From Luteimonas viscosa (lineage in GTDB: Bacteria > Pseudomonadota > Gammaproteobacteria > Xanthomonadales > Xanthomonadaceae): a stretch of DNA of 64,000 bases. Below, one piece after another: positions 1-8,612 of the stretch. Positions within the stretch are counted from its first letter, which is position 1. Each line of letters begins with the position of its first letter. The stretch spans positions 2,025,248 to 2,089,247 of the forward strand of contig NZ_VTFT01000001.1 of assembly GCF_008244685.1 (NCBI RefSeq). The letters run 5' to 3'. Made by a program: the position numbers and the translations under genes. The notes beneath the pieces were generated by a model. The model had not been told where the DNA came from, ran no database searches, and saw nothing but the letters and a program-made list of their open reading frames with translations.

Positions 1-395
1 CGCCGCGCGACGGCGTGATGATGCACAAAAGCAACTGGAGCGGCGAGAAGTTCGACGTCGGCTCGCAGGTCTGGCGCGGCCAGACCATCGCCGAGATTCC
101 GGACGCCTCCACCCTCGCGGTGCGCGCGCAGCTGCCCGAGCGCGACCTGCGGCGCGTGTCCGTGGGCACGTCGGCACGGATCGTGGTCGAGGGCGGCGGC
201 GGCAGCACGCATCGCGGCAAGGTCAGCCGGATCGGACGCGCGGTGCGCAGCAAGTCGCAGGTCCAGCCGATTCCGGTGATCGACGTCGAACTCCGCCTCG
301 ACGATCCCGCGGCGAAGTTGCGCCCCGGCCAGGCGGTGCGGGTGGAACTCGCGGCCACCACCACCGCGACCGCATCGGCGGGCGTGCCACGATGA
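1..395 (+). CDS. HlyD-family efflux adaptor, C-terminal part (5' end outside window)
   Basis: The frame is open to the left edge, so only about the last 130 residues are present. They show the second half of a lipoyl domain (PRDGVMM near the start), then a beta-barrel stretch (LAVRAQLPERDLRRV) and the closing LRPGQAVRVEL strand typical of membrane-fusion proteins of the HlyD/MacA type. Such proteins sit in the periplasm and link an inner-membrane pump to an outer-membrane channel. The stop codon overlaps the start of the next adaptor gene by 4 bp (ATGA), so the two are translationally coupled. The family assignment is good; the exported substrate cannot be told. Confidence 0.8.
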   Translation, partial: PRDGVMMHKSNWSGEKFDVGSQVWRGQTIAEIPDASTLAVRAQLPERDLRRVSVGTSARIVVEGGGGSTHRGKVSRIGRAVRSKSQVQPIPVIDVELRLDDPAAKLRPGQAVRVELAATTTATASAGVPR

Positions 396-1702
396 AGCCC
401 AGGCCGCAGGCCTCGGGCCGCCTTGCCGCCCTGGTACCGGCGGCGTTGGTGCTGGCGCTGGCCGCCTGTGGCGGCGACACCACCCCGGCGGCCTCGGAAA
501 TCGTGACCCGGGGCGAGCTGCTGCTCGCCGTAGAGGGCGAGGGCGAACTGCGTTCCAGCAAGCCGACTCCGCTGAACGTCCCGGGCCGCAACTGGGCCAC
601 GCGCCAGGTCGAATGGATGCTGCCGGAAGGCAGCGTGGTGAAGAAGGGCGACCTGCTCGCGCGCTTCGTCGCGCCCGACGGCAAGCAGGAACTGGATCAG
701 GCGCTGGTCGACCTGCAGCGCAACGCGTTGGCACGCATCGCCAAGGAGGGGGAGCTGCGGGCGGGGCAAGGCCGGGTCTCGGTGGACCTGTCGCAGGTCG
801 CGATACAACTCGGCATCGCCCAGCGCTACGCCGATGCCGACCTCGACGCGTTTGCGCGCAACGAGGTGCTCGACGCGATCGAGGACAGCCGCTACCTGGG
901 CGCGAAGCAGGACACGCTGGAATGGCGGCGCGCGCAGTCGGGCTCCCGTGGCGGCGCGGAGCTGGCGGTGCTCGACGCGCAGCGCGCGACGTTCGAGCTC
1001 AATGCGAAGACGCGGCAGGCCGACCTCGACGCGCTGGAACTGCGCGCGCCCAACGACGGCGTGCTGCTGCTGACCCCGAACTGGTCCGGCGACAAGCCGT
1101 TGGTCGGCGCGTCGATGTTCGCCGGCATCGAGTTCGGCAGCCTGCCGGACACCTCGGCGATGGAGGTGCAGATCGACCTGCCGCAGATCGAGGCGCAGGG
1201 TGTCGCCGTCGGCAACGAGGTGGAGCTGCATCCGCTCGGGCGCCCGGACCAGCGCTTCTCCAGCAAACTGTCGTGGGTCGCGAGCGCTGCCAAGACCCTG
1301 GGGCGCGAGAGCCCGGTGAAATACCTGTCGATGCGTGCGCCGGTGCCGGCCGAGGCGGTGAAGAAGCATGGCTTCGTGCCCGGGCAGCGCTTCGCCGCGA
1401 ACGTGGTGCTGGCGCGCGAGCCGGCCGCGCTCGGCGTCGCCAACGTCGCCATCGAGCAGCAGGACGGCAAGCAGTGGGTACTGGTTCGTCGGGGTCGCGA
1501 CTTCGAGCGCCGCGAGGTCGAACTCGGTGTGCGCGGCACCGCGCGCTCGCAGGTGCTCGAGGGGCTAGAGGACGGCGACGAGGTGCTGCTTTCCGCAGGC
1601 GGCCGGACGCTGCCGATCAGGGGCGGCGACGCGGAAGAAGTCGCGCACGAGGCCGCCGCCGCGGATCGGGCCGCCGACGACACCCGCGAGGATGCACGAT
1701 GA
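392..1702 (+). CDS. HlyD/MacA-like periplasmic adaptor lipoprotein
   Basis: 436 residues. An N-terminal signal with lipobox LAAC (residues about 23-26) predicts a lipid-anchored periplasmic protein. A biotinyl-lipoyl half (WMLPEGSVVKKGDLLARF, about 75-92) is followed by a helical stretch, the returning lipoyl half (LRAPNDGVLLL), a barrel domain and a C-terminal membrane-proximal domain (VLEGLEDGDEVLL). The tail is Ala/Asp rich. It is the second adaptor in a row and overlaps the permease gene by 4 bp (ATGA at 1699). Two different adaptors before one permease suggests that both serve the same exporter. The start was chosen for the ATGA overlap with the upstream gene. Confidence 0.85.
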   Translation: MKPRPQASGRLAALVPAALVLALAACGGDTTPAASEIVTRGELLLAVEGEGELRSSKPTPLNVPGRNWATRQVEWMLPEGSVVKKGDLLARFVAPDGKQELDQALVDLQRNALARIAKEGELRAGQGRVSVDLSQVAIQLGIAQRYADADLDAFARNEVLDAIEDSRYLGAKQDTLEWRRAQSGSRGGAELAVLDAQRATFELNAKTRQADLDALELRAPNDGVLLLTPNWSGDKPLVGASMFAGIEFGSLPDTSAMEVQIDLPQIEAQGVAVGNEVELHPLGRPDQRFSSKLSWVASAAKTLGRESPVKYLSMRAPVPAEAVKKHGFVPGQRFAANVVLAREPAALGVANVAIEQQDGKQWVLVRRGRDFERREVELGVRGTARSQVLEGLEDGDEVLLSAGGRTLPIRGGDAEEVAHEAAAADRAADDTREDAR

Positions 1703-2949
1703 CCCCGTTGCTCGCGAAGCTGCCTCCCACATGGCGCGAGGCGATCGAAGAACTCTGGCGCCGCCGCCTGCGCACCCTGCTGACCCTGCTCGGCCTGATC
1801 TTCGGCGTCGGCGCGATCGTGGCGATGCAGGCGGTCGGCGAGGGCAGCCGGCGCGAGGCGTTGAAGCTGGTCGAGAGCCTCGGCCTGCGCAACCTGATCG
1901 CGGAGGCCAAGCCCCAGGACGACGCGACGCTCCGCGAGAACCGCGCCCGCAGCCTCGGCCTCACCGTGTCCGACGCGCAGGCAGCGCTGGCGGTGGTGCC
2001 CGGCGCGGAGAAGTTCGCTGCGGAAAAGCGCATCCGCACCCACTCGGTGTTCAGCGACCACGGCAGCAGCGACGCGCAGGCCAGCGGGGTCAGCCCCGAC
2101 TGGTTCGAACTGTCGTCGCTGCAGGTCGCAGGTGGTCGCGCGCTCAACGCGGGCGACGACGAGACGCTGGCTGCGGTGGCGGTGCTCGGCCACCAGGCCG
2201 CGGCCAGCCTGTTTCCCGACGCCGATCCGGTCGGGCAACTGCTCAAGGTCAACCATGTCTGGCTGGAGGTGGTCGGCGTGCTCGCAGACCGCGACCTCGG
2301 CAAGGACGACTTCGAAGGCGTACAGCTGGGTTCGGAGAGCAATCGCGTGTTCGTGCCGCTCTCCAGTGCGCAGGCGCGCTTCCGCTTCGAGCCGCGCGAA
2401 GACCCGATCGACCGCTTTCTGCTGCGGCTCGACGCACCGGAGAAGCTGGCCGCCGGCGCCGGCGTGCTCGCCGCGGTGCTCGACCAGCGCCACGCCGGTA
2501 TCGCCGACTACCAGCTGGTGGTGCCGCAGCAGCTGTTCCAGCAGCACCAGAAGACCCAGCGCATCTTCCAGGTGGTGATGGGAGCGATCGCCGGGGTGAG
2601 CCTGCTGGTCGGCGGCATCGGCATCATGAACATCATGCTCGCCAACGTGCTGGAGCGACGGCGCGAGATCGGCCTGTTGCGCGCGCTCGGCGCACGCAGG
2701 CGCGACGTGGTCGCGCAGTTCCTGCGCGAGGCCAGCGTGATCTGCATCGCCGGGGCGCTCCTCGGCCTGCTGTTCGGCGCGATGCTGGCCTACCTGATCG
2801 CGACCTTCGCGGGCTGGCAGGTGGCGTGGGCTCCGGTGCCGATCCTGCTGTCGGCAGCGTTCTGCTCGCTGGTCGGCCTGGCCTTCGGCGTGTATCCGGC
2901 GCGGCAGGCCGCGCAGCTCGATCCGATCGCCGCGCTGCGGCACGAGTAG
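1699..2949 (+). CDS. MacB-like ABC transporter permease (FtsX family)
   Basis: 416 residues. A first membrane helix at about 27-47 is followed by a MacB-type periplasmic core domain. The C-terminal FtsX domain begins near IFQVVMGAIAGVSLLVGGIG and holds three membrane helices with the typical cytoplasmic loop RRREIGLLRALGARRRDV. No nucleotide-binding domain is fused, unlike classical MacB, so the ATPase must be a separate protein, probably encoded upstream of the window. The start at 1699 overlaps the adaptor stop by 4 bp; the longer in-frame reading that begins at 613 is only antecedent open sequence. It is the last gene of the operon seen here. Confidence 0.85.
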   Translation: MTPLLAKLPPTWREAIEELWRRRLRTLLTLLGLIFGVGAIVAMQAVGEGSRREALKLVESLGLRNLIAEAKPQDDATLRENRARSLGLTVSDAQAALAVVPGAEKFAAEKRIRTHSVFSDHGSSDAQASGVSPDWFELSSLQVAGGRALNAGDDETLAAVAVLGHQAAASLFPDADPVGQLLKVNHVWLEVVGVLADRDLGKDDFEGVQLGSESNRVFVPLSSAQARFRFEPREDPIDRFLLRLDAPEKLAAGAGVLAAVLDQRHAGIADYQLVVPQQLFQQHQKTQRIFQVVMGAIAGVSLLVGGIGIMNIMLANVLERRREIGLLRALGARRRDVVAQFLREASVICIAGALLGLLFGAMLAYLIATFAGWQVAWAPVPILLSAAFCSLVGLAFGVYPARQAAQLDPIAALRHE

Positions 2950-3001
2950 CGCAGCGCAGAAGCGCGATCCCGCCGCGATGGCACGCGACGGCCTGCCCGC
3001 C

Positions 3002-4027
3002 TCAGCGCCGCGGCGGCTGCCAGCCCGGCGGCGGGTCGGGCGTCACGCCCGCCTCCTGGAGCACGCGTTCCACCAGTTGCTGTTCGGTGCGGATGGACGG
3101 GTCGGCGAGCAGCCGCGCGAACTGCGCCGCGCCACCACGCGGCTGCTGCTGCGCGATGCGGCCCCATTCGAGCATGCGCCAGTCCATGCGGCGCAGGCGC
3201 GCGTCGATGTCCGCGCGCTCGGCGGGCGTGGTCGCGAGCGTACGCAGCATGCCGAGGCCCGCCTGCTCGTCGGCGACGCTGGAGGGGGTCTCGGCGAGCA
3301 GGGTCGCCACGTGGCGGCAGTCGTCGCGGCGTGCCGGCAGCGCGCGCAGCATGTCGGCGCCGCAGGCTTCGGCCAGGGTCGCGTAGGCCGGCATCGCGAT
3401 CGCGGCCCACAGGCCAGTCGCCGAGATGGCCGCAGCCTCCTCGGCGTCGAACGCCTCGCCGGCGCTCAGCGCCGCCTGCTCCGCGGCGGTCGGCGGATGC
3501 CGGCGCCAGGCCGAGGCGATCCAGCGCACGCCTTCGTACATGCGCGCGTCGGCGCGGGTGGCGTTGCGCGCGGCCGCCAGCAGGGCGTCGGCGGTGAGGT
3601 CCGCGTACAGCAGCGGCATCAGGTTGCCCGGGTCCGCCGCCTGCCAGCGGCGGGCGGCCTCGCGACGCGGCTCCGATCCGGCGGGCGTGGCCGCCACCAG
3701 CAGCTGGTGGGCGATCGGGTCGTCGCCGGCCTTCGCGGCCGCGGTGCGCAGCCAGGCATCGACCTGCGGGTCGCGCGGCGCCCGTCGCGATGGCGCTTCG
3801 CCGTCGGGCGCGCGCACCTGCGGCGCGTTGGCGGCGGTTCGCAGCACCGCCGCCAGGGCCAGTTCGCGGGCGCCGCCTCCGCGCGCCAGCGTACCGGCCA
3901 GCCGTGCGGTGTAGGTCTGGTGCGCGGCGGCCTGCGCCAGTGACGCGGGATCCGCGTCGTCCTCCCACTCCTGCGCATGCGCGACAGGCAGGAGCAGCAG
4001 CGCGGCCATCAGCAGGACTCGGATCAT
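3002..4027 (-). CDS. Exported protein of unknown function
   Basis: 341 residues from the ATG at 4027; a longer reading starts 15 codons upstream, but the signal peptide (MIRVLLMAALLLLPVAHAQ) begins at this ATG. The mature part is Ala-rich and helical, with repeated short Ala/Arg/Trp helices that look like degenerate TPR or Sel1-like packing, but I recognise no domain. It ends with PPPGWQPPRR. It lies 55 bp downstream of ggt on the same strand, so the two may be cotranscribed. Function unknown; that it is a real exported protein is fairly sure. Confidence 0.65.
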   Translation of the reverse strand: MIRVLLMAALLLLPVAHAQEWEDDADPASLAQAAAHQTYTARLAGTLARGGGARELALAAVLRTAANAPQVRAPDGEAPSRRAPRDPQVDAWLRTAAAKAGDDPIAHQLLVAATPAGSEPRREAARRWQAADPGNLMPLLYADLTADALLAAARNATRADARMYEGVRWIASAWRRHPPTAAEQAALSAGEAFDAEEAAAISATGLWAAIAMPAYATLAEACGADMLRALPARRDDCRHVATLLAETPSSVADEQAGLGMLRTLATTPAERADIDARLRRMDWRMLEWGRIAQQQPRGGAAQFARLLADPSIRTEQQLVERVLQEAGVTPDPPPGWQPPRR

Positions 4028-4082
4028 GGCGTGGGTTCCGGCGGGAATCGCGACAGGATAGCCGCGTCGCATCCACGCCGCG

Positions 4083-5804
4083 TCAGTAGCCCGCCGCCTG
4101 CCCGTCCTTGCGCGACTCGCTGGCGCCGATCCAGCCGCCCTGCGGATTGACCATGATCGCCTGGTAGCCGCCGTAGGGGCCGTCGGCGAAGCGCACGCTG
4201 TGCCCCTTGCGCATCAGCGCGCGCACGGTTTCGTAGGAGAAGCCGGTTTCCAGGTCGAGCTCGCCGCCGTCGGCCATCGCGGTCGCCTGCCCCGCCGGAT
4301 CGGTGGACCCGTCGTGCTGGATGCGCGGTGCGTCGCCGGCCTCCTGCAGGTTCATGCCGAAGTCGATCAGGTTGAGCAGGATCTGCACGTGGCCCTGCGG
4401 CTGCATCGCCCCGCCCATCACCCCGTAGCTCAGCCAGGGCTTGCCGTCCTTCGTGACGAAGGCCGGGATGATGGTGTGGAACGGGCGCTTGCCGGGCTCG
4501 AAGCTGTTGGGGTGGCCGGCCTTGAGCACGAACTGCTCGCCGCGGTCCTGCAGGATGAAGCCCAGCCCCGGCGGCGCCATGCCGCTGCCCATGCCGCGGT
4601 AGTTGGACTGGATCAGCGAGACCATCATGCCGTCGGCATCGGCGGTGGCGAGGTAGATGGTGTCGCCTTCGTCGAGTTGCGCGGGCGTGCCGGGCTGTAC
4701 TTCCTGCAACGCGCGGTCCATCGAGACCAGCTTGCCGCGCTCGCGCGCATATGCCTTCGACACCAGTTTCGCCACCGGCGCCGGGTGGAAGGCGGGATCG
4801 GCGTACCAGCGCGCGCGATCGGCGAAGGCCAGCTTCTTGGCTTCGGTGAACAGGTGCACGTGTTCGGGGCTGCCGAAGCCGAATCCCTTCAGATCGTAGG
4901 GTTCGAGCAGGTTGAGGATCTGCAGCGCGGCGATGCCCTGGCCGCTCGGCGGCAGTTCCCAGAGGTCGTAGCCGCGGTAGTTGGTGCTGACCGGATCGAC
5001 CCACTCGCCCGTGTGCGCCGCCATGTCTTCGTAGGACAGGAATCCGTCGTTGGCCTTGAAGTAGGCGTCGATGGTGCGGGCGATGCCGCCCTTGTAGAAC
5101 GCGTCGCGGCCGCCCTCGGCGATCGTCGAGAGGGTGTTGGCGAGGTTCGGGTTCTTCCAGGTCTCGCCGGTGCGCGGTGCGCGGCCGTCGATGGTGAACT
5201 GTTCGGCGAAGCCCGGCCATTTCGACAGCCGCGGCACCGAGCGGTCCCAGTAGTACGCGATCGTCTCGTGCACGGGATGGCCCGCGCGCGCGTAGGCGAT
5301 CGCGGGGGCGAGGTTCTGCGCCATCGTGCGCTTGCCGAAGCGGCCGTGCAGCGCGAACCAGCCGTCGACGGTGCCCGGCACGGTGACCGGCAGCGGGCCG
5401 TGCGGCGGAATGTCCTTCAGGCCGCGGCGTTCGAACTCCGCCAGCGTCAGCAACCTTGGCGAGCGCCCGGAACCGTTGTAGCCATGCAGTTTGCCGGTCT
5501 TCGGATCCCAGACGATCGCGAACAGGTCGCCGCCGATGCCGTTGCCGGTCGGCTCCATCAGCCCCAGCGCGGCATTGGCCGCGATCGCGGCATCGACCGC
5601 GCTGCCGCCTGCCTTCATCACGTCGAGCGCGATCTGGGTGGCCAGCGGATGCGAAGTCGCGGCCATCGCGTGCGGGGCATACACCTCGCTGCGGGTGGCG
5701 AAGAGCTTGCCTGTGATGCGGTCGGCGGCGGAGCCGGCGGCCCCCGCCAGCACTGCGGCCGCGCCGAAGGCGGTGATCAGGAGGGTCTTGCGCACTGTTG
5801 CCAC
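4083..5804 (-). CDS. ggt: Gamma-glutamyltransferase
   Basis: 573 residues with a GTG start (5804) and a signal peptide (residues 1 to about 26), so the enzyme is periplasmic. It hydrolyses glutathione and other gamma-glutamyl compounds or transfers the glutamyl group. Visible family features are GNGIGGDLFAIVWDPKTG in the large subunit, the self-cleavage/nucleophile region EGDTIYLATADADG (the Thr of DT is the expected nucleophile), the glycine loop GMGSGMAPPGLGFIL, and PFHTIIPAF with GGAMQPQGHVQ in the small subunit. The length fits the family. The precise subtype (glutathione-specific, or acylase-like) cannot be decided here. Confidence 0.92.
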   Translation of the reverse strand: MATVRKTLLITAFGAAAVLAGAAGSAADRITGKLFATRSEVYAPHAMAATSHPLATQIALDVMKAGGSAVDAAIAANAALGLMEPTGNGIGGDLFAIVWDPKTGKLHGYNGSGRSPRLLTLAEFERRGLKDIPPHGPLPVTVPGTVDGWFALHGRFGKRTMAQNLAPAIAYARAGHPVHETIAYYWDRSVPRLSKWPGFAEQFTIDGRAPRTGETWKNPNLANTLSTIAEGGRDAFYKGGIARTIDAYFKANDGFLSYEDMAAHTGEWVDPVSTNYRGYDLWELPPSGQGIAALQILNLLEPYDLKGFGFGSPEHVHLFTEAKKLAFADRARWYADPAFHPAPVAKLVSKAYARERGKLVSMDRALQEVQPGTPAQLDEGDTIYLATADADGMMVSLIQSNYRGMGSGMAPPGLGFILQDRGEQFVLKAGHPNSFEPGKRPFHTIIPAFVTKDGKPWLSYGVMGGAMQPQGHVQILLNLIDFGMNLQEAGDAPRIQHDGSTDPAGQATAMADGGELDLETGFSYETVRALMRKGHSVRFADGPYGGYQAIMVNPQGGWIGASESRKDGQAAGY

Positions 5805-5872
5805 CGTCCGGCTATGTCGAATCGCAATACCTTAGCGCGTCACGCGCGTGATGGACTCCGCGCCGCGATCAC

Positions 5873-6526
5873 TCAGGGCCAGGCTGGCGGGTCCTGGCGC
5901 CATGCCTCGAGCACCTCGGCCAACGTGGCGCGGTCGGCTTCGCTCCAGTCCGGCAACAGGCCGGGCAGGGCCGCGGGATTGCTCCAGCGATCCGGATACG
6001 TGCGTACCGCTGCGGCATACCACGCGACGGCCTCGTCCCTGCGGCCGAGCTTCCAGAGCGCCAGCGCGAACGTCGGCGGCACCCACGACGGGTGGACGAT
6101 ACGATCGGCATGGGCCTGCGTCCACAGCGACAGCGCGGCATCAAGCTGGCCGACGCGGTACAGATCCCAGGCCTGGTTCCACTGCAGCGTACGGCGACGC
6201 ATGCTGCCTTCTGCAAGCTGCATGGCGCGCGCGTACAGGGCAAGGCCTGTGTCCGTGCGCCCGGAGGCCATTGCCAGGTGCGCGAGTTGCGCCGCCGACT
6301 GGCCGGCGTTGCGACCGCCGCGCTCCATCAGACGCACCAGGCGCTCGATGGTCGCCTCGTCTTCGCCTTCGATCGCAATGGGGACGGTGACGCTGTCGTC
6401 CTCGTCGAAATAGAACTCGGCCGGCCCGGGCAGCGATTGCGCCGCGGCGGCGGAAGAAAGGCCCGCGAACAGCGCGAACAGAACGAACGTGCACGCGTGC
6501 GTGAACGCACGTGTCTTCGGTTTCAT
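5873..6526 (-). CDS. Exported TPR-like protein
   Basis: 217 residues from ATG 6526. The signal peptide runs to SSAAAAQ. Residues about 60-200 form helix pairs of tetratricopeptide character (for example LALYARAMQLAEGS, AWDLYRVGQLDAALSLW, ALALWKLGRRDEAVAWYAAA), in line with a small periplasmic scaffold. A longer in-frame start at 6568 lacks the signal peptide at its N-terminus and is less likely. It lies 68 bp upstream of ggt on the same strand. No specific role can be named. Confidence 0.65.
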   Translation of the reverse strand: MKPKTRAFTHACTFVLFALFAGLSSAAAAQSLPGPAEFYFDEDDSVTVPIAIEGEDEATIERLVRLMERGGRNAGQSAAQLAHLAMASGRTDTGLALYARAMQLAEGSMRRRTLQWNQAWDLYRVGQLDAALSLWTQAHADRIVHPSWVPPTFALALWKLGRRDEAVAWYAAAVRTYPDRWSNPAALPGLLPDWSEADRATLAEVLEAWRQDPPAWP

Positions 6527-6801
6527 GACTGGAAGTCCCCTGTGTACTGCAACTGCCTCCCGTCGCAATTGTACTGGCGCAGCATCCGGAGCGCAGAAAC
6601 GGGGTCACGCTCCGCGCCGATGTCGCAGCAGCGCGGCCGTGCGGAAGGTGCTCGCAGGAGCCTGCCGATGCAAGCACCGGCCTCCGACGGTTCCCCTCTC
6701 CTGCCCGCCCGGGGCGGCGCCCGGGCGCGACGACCACAATGAACGCCCGCGGGATACCCGTCTCGCGAGAAGGGGCGACGCATGGTCGGGGGACGAATGA
6801 A

Positions 6802-6821
6802 GGTCTCCGACACCGGAGACC
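6802..6821. repeat. Inverted repeat in the 6527-6974 gap
   Basis: GGTCTCCG and CGGAGACC (8-bp perfect arms) flank a 4-base ACAC loop. It lies between the divergent TPR-like gene and the lipase gene, so it could be an operator or a hairpin. No run of T follows on either strand. Apart from this and the hairpin at 6949, I see nothing else in the 448-bp gap. Confidence 0.35.
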
Positions 6822-6948
6822 GGCCGCACGGCAACGATCCCTCTCCGGCAGGGCTCCGGCCCGGCCCACGCTGTGCCGCAGGGCGGTTACGGCCAACGCC
6901 CCTCGGGCACGCCCTAGCTGACCTCGGCCCTCCGGCGCGCTAGGTTTG

Positions 6949-6966
6949 CCGTACCGTTTGGTACGG
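6949..6966 (+). promoter_or_regulatory. Hairpin overlapping the ribosome binding site of the lipase gene
   Basis: CCGTACC-GTTT-GGTACGG, perfect 7-bp arms, ends 8 bases before the ATG at 6975. The only SD-like sequence (GGAGA, 6965-6969) begins in the right arm. Folding of the mRNA would partly hide the start; alternatively the palindrome is an operator. This is an inference from sequence only. Confidence 0.35.
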
Positions 6967-6974
6967 AGACGGCC

Positions 6975-8561
6975 ATGGGCGTCGACATCTCACCTGTCCT
7001 CGATTCCGGTTCCCGCTGGCAGCCGCCGGCGACGACCCTGCCCTCGACGACATCCACCGCGTCGCCCGTGAGCTACGCCGGCTATCGTCCGGAAACGAGC
7101 TACCACCCGCAGTTGCAGCCGCCGGGCACCTCCCCCACCGGCAGCCTGCCGCCCTCCACCGCCGGCGGCACCTACGGCATTCCTTCCGGCAGCACACTGA
7201 ACGACGTCGCCAGCGGCACGCAGGCCCAGCCGTTCGACGTGACCCTGTCGCAGCTGGCGACCGCGGTCTACGGCACCCGCGGCGATCCGCCGGAAGGCTG
7301 GAGCGCGGTGAGCGATGCGCAGCTGCAGGAGATGGGCGTGGCCGACCCGCAGGCCTGGCGCCTGCAGTACCTGGGCGCGAACGACAGCGTGCCCAACAAC
7401 GCCCAGGAGTTCCTCGCCGAGGTCTACACCGACGGCGAGGGCAACTACGTGCTGTCGTATCGGGGTACCGCCGAAGGTGCCGACGACTGGGACAACAATT
7501 TCCGCCAGGGCCTGGGCTACGAGACCCGCGACGGCGACAAGTTCAGCGTCACCGCGGTCAACACCGCGGTCGAGTTCGCGCGCGTGTTCGGCGACAACCC
7601 GGGCGGCGAGTCCAGCAACCTGGCCATCACCGGCCACTCGCAGGGGGGCGGGCTGGCCTCGGTCGGCTCCCTGGCCAGTGGCGTGCCGGCGGTCACCTTC
7701 GACGCCTCGGGCATCCATCCCAACACCTTCGACCGCATCGGCATCGACCCGCAGCGCGCGCGCGACCTGGCCGAAGGCGGCCAGATCCGCGCCTACTCGC
7801 TGCGCGACGACGCGCTGACCAACGCCCAGGACGCGTGGCTCACCGGCATCGTCGCACCGGACGCGATCGGCACCCAGATCGTGGTCGCCCCCGCCAGTGC
7901 CGACGAACACAACATGTTCACCAACTACGGGCCGATCGAGGGCTTCTCGCCCGGGCAGAGCGAACTGATCAACACCGGCGTCGAGGCGGCGCGGCACACG
8001 CCGTTCCTGCCGATCAACCCGGCCACCGGCCTGGTGACCGGCGGCGTGAACCTGGTCGGCGACGTCGCCTACGCGGCCATCAGCCACAGCCCCAACGCAC
8101 TGACCGCCGGCATGGTCGAGCACCAGCCCTGGCAGCCGGGCTACGAGAATCCCTCCAACTTCGGCCGCGACGTTCAGAACCTGCTGCCCGACGAGTTGAA
8201 GGACGACTACGCGCGCAACGTGCACGACTTCGCCACCGACATCGACGGCGTGGTCGCCGGCGACTTCGCCGATGGCCAGTACGTGCAGGGCGGCGCCAGC
8301 CTGGCCGGCGACTTCGCCGAGGGCTTCTTCAACTCCACCGGCGATACCGTCGACCGGTACGCGGATTCGCTGGCCACCAGCATCGACGAGAACGTGGATG
8401 GCTGGGTCGGCGACGTGCTCTCGGGTACCGTGGACGTCGGCGGGGATGCGGTCGAGTTCGTGGCCGATACCGGGGGCCAGGTGGTCGAGTCGCTGGCCGA
8501 CGGCGCCGGCTGGGTGGCGCAGGGCGCCACCAATCTGGTCGGTGGACTGTTCGGGCGCTGA
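6975..8561 (+). CDS. Lipase/esterase-like protein (GHSQGG), putative antibacterial effector
   Basis: 528 residues. The first about 85 residues are Ser/Thr/Pro rich with no classical signal peptide. Residues about 88-260 form an alpha/beta-hydrolase of the DUF2974/lipase type: SYRGTAEGADDWDNN (about 161-175) precedes the nucleophile elbow ITGHSQGG, giving Ser222. The last 140 residues are a Gly/Ala/Asp-rich amphipathic region (QVVESLADGAGWVAQGATN) of unknown role. I see no PAAR, VgrG, RHS or XVIPCD motif. The next gene encodes an ankyrin-repeat lipoprotein, a layout known for lipase effectors and their periplasmic immunity proteins. The hydrolase call is good; effector status is inferred from this pairing. 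Confidence 0.72.
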   Translation: MGVDISPVLDSGSRWQPPATTLPSTTSTASPVSYAGYRPETSYHPQLQPPGTSPTGSLPPSTAGGTYGIPSGSTLNDVASGTQAQPFDVTLSQLATAVYGTRGDPPEGWSAVSDAQLQEMGVADPQAWRLQYLGANDSVPNNAQEFLAEVYTDGEGNYVLSYRGTAEGADDWDNNFRQGLGYETRDGDKFSVTAVNTAVEFARVFGDNPGGESSNLAITGHSQGGGLASVGSLASGVPAVTFDASGIHPNTFDRIGIDPQRARDLAEGGQIRAYSLRDDALTNAQDAWLTGIVAPDAIGTQIVVAPASADEHNMFTNYGPIEGFSPGQSELINTGVEAARHTPFLPINPATGLVTGGVNLVGDVAYAAISHSPNALTAGMVEHQPWQPGYENPSNFGRDVQNLLPDELKDDYARNVHDFATDIDGVVAGDFADGQYVQGGASLAGDFAEGFFNSTGDTVDRYADSLATSIDENVDGWVGDVLSGTVDVGGDAVEFVADTGGQVVESLADGAGWVAQGATNLVGGLFGR

Positions 8562-8612
8562 CCGGCCACGGCCGGGAGCCACGGCTTGCGTCCGGGTATG
8601 ATCGGCGCTGAA

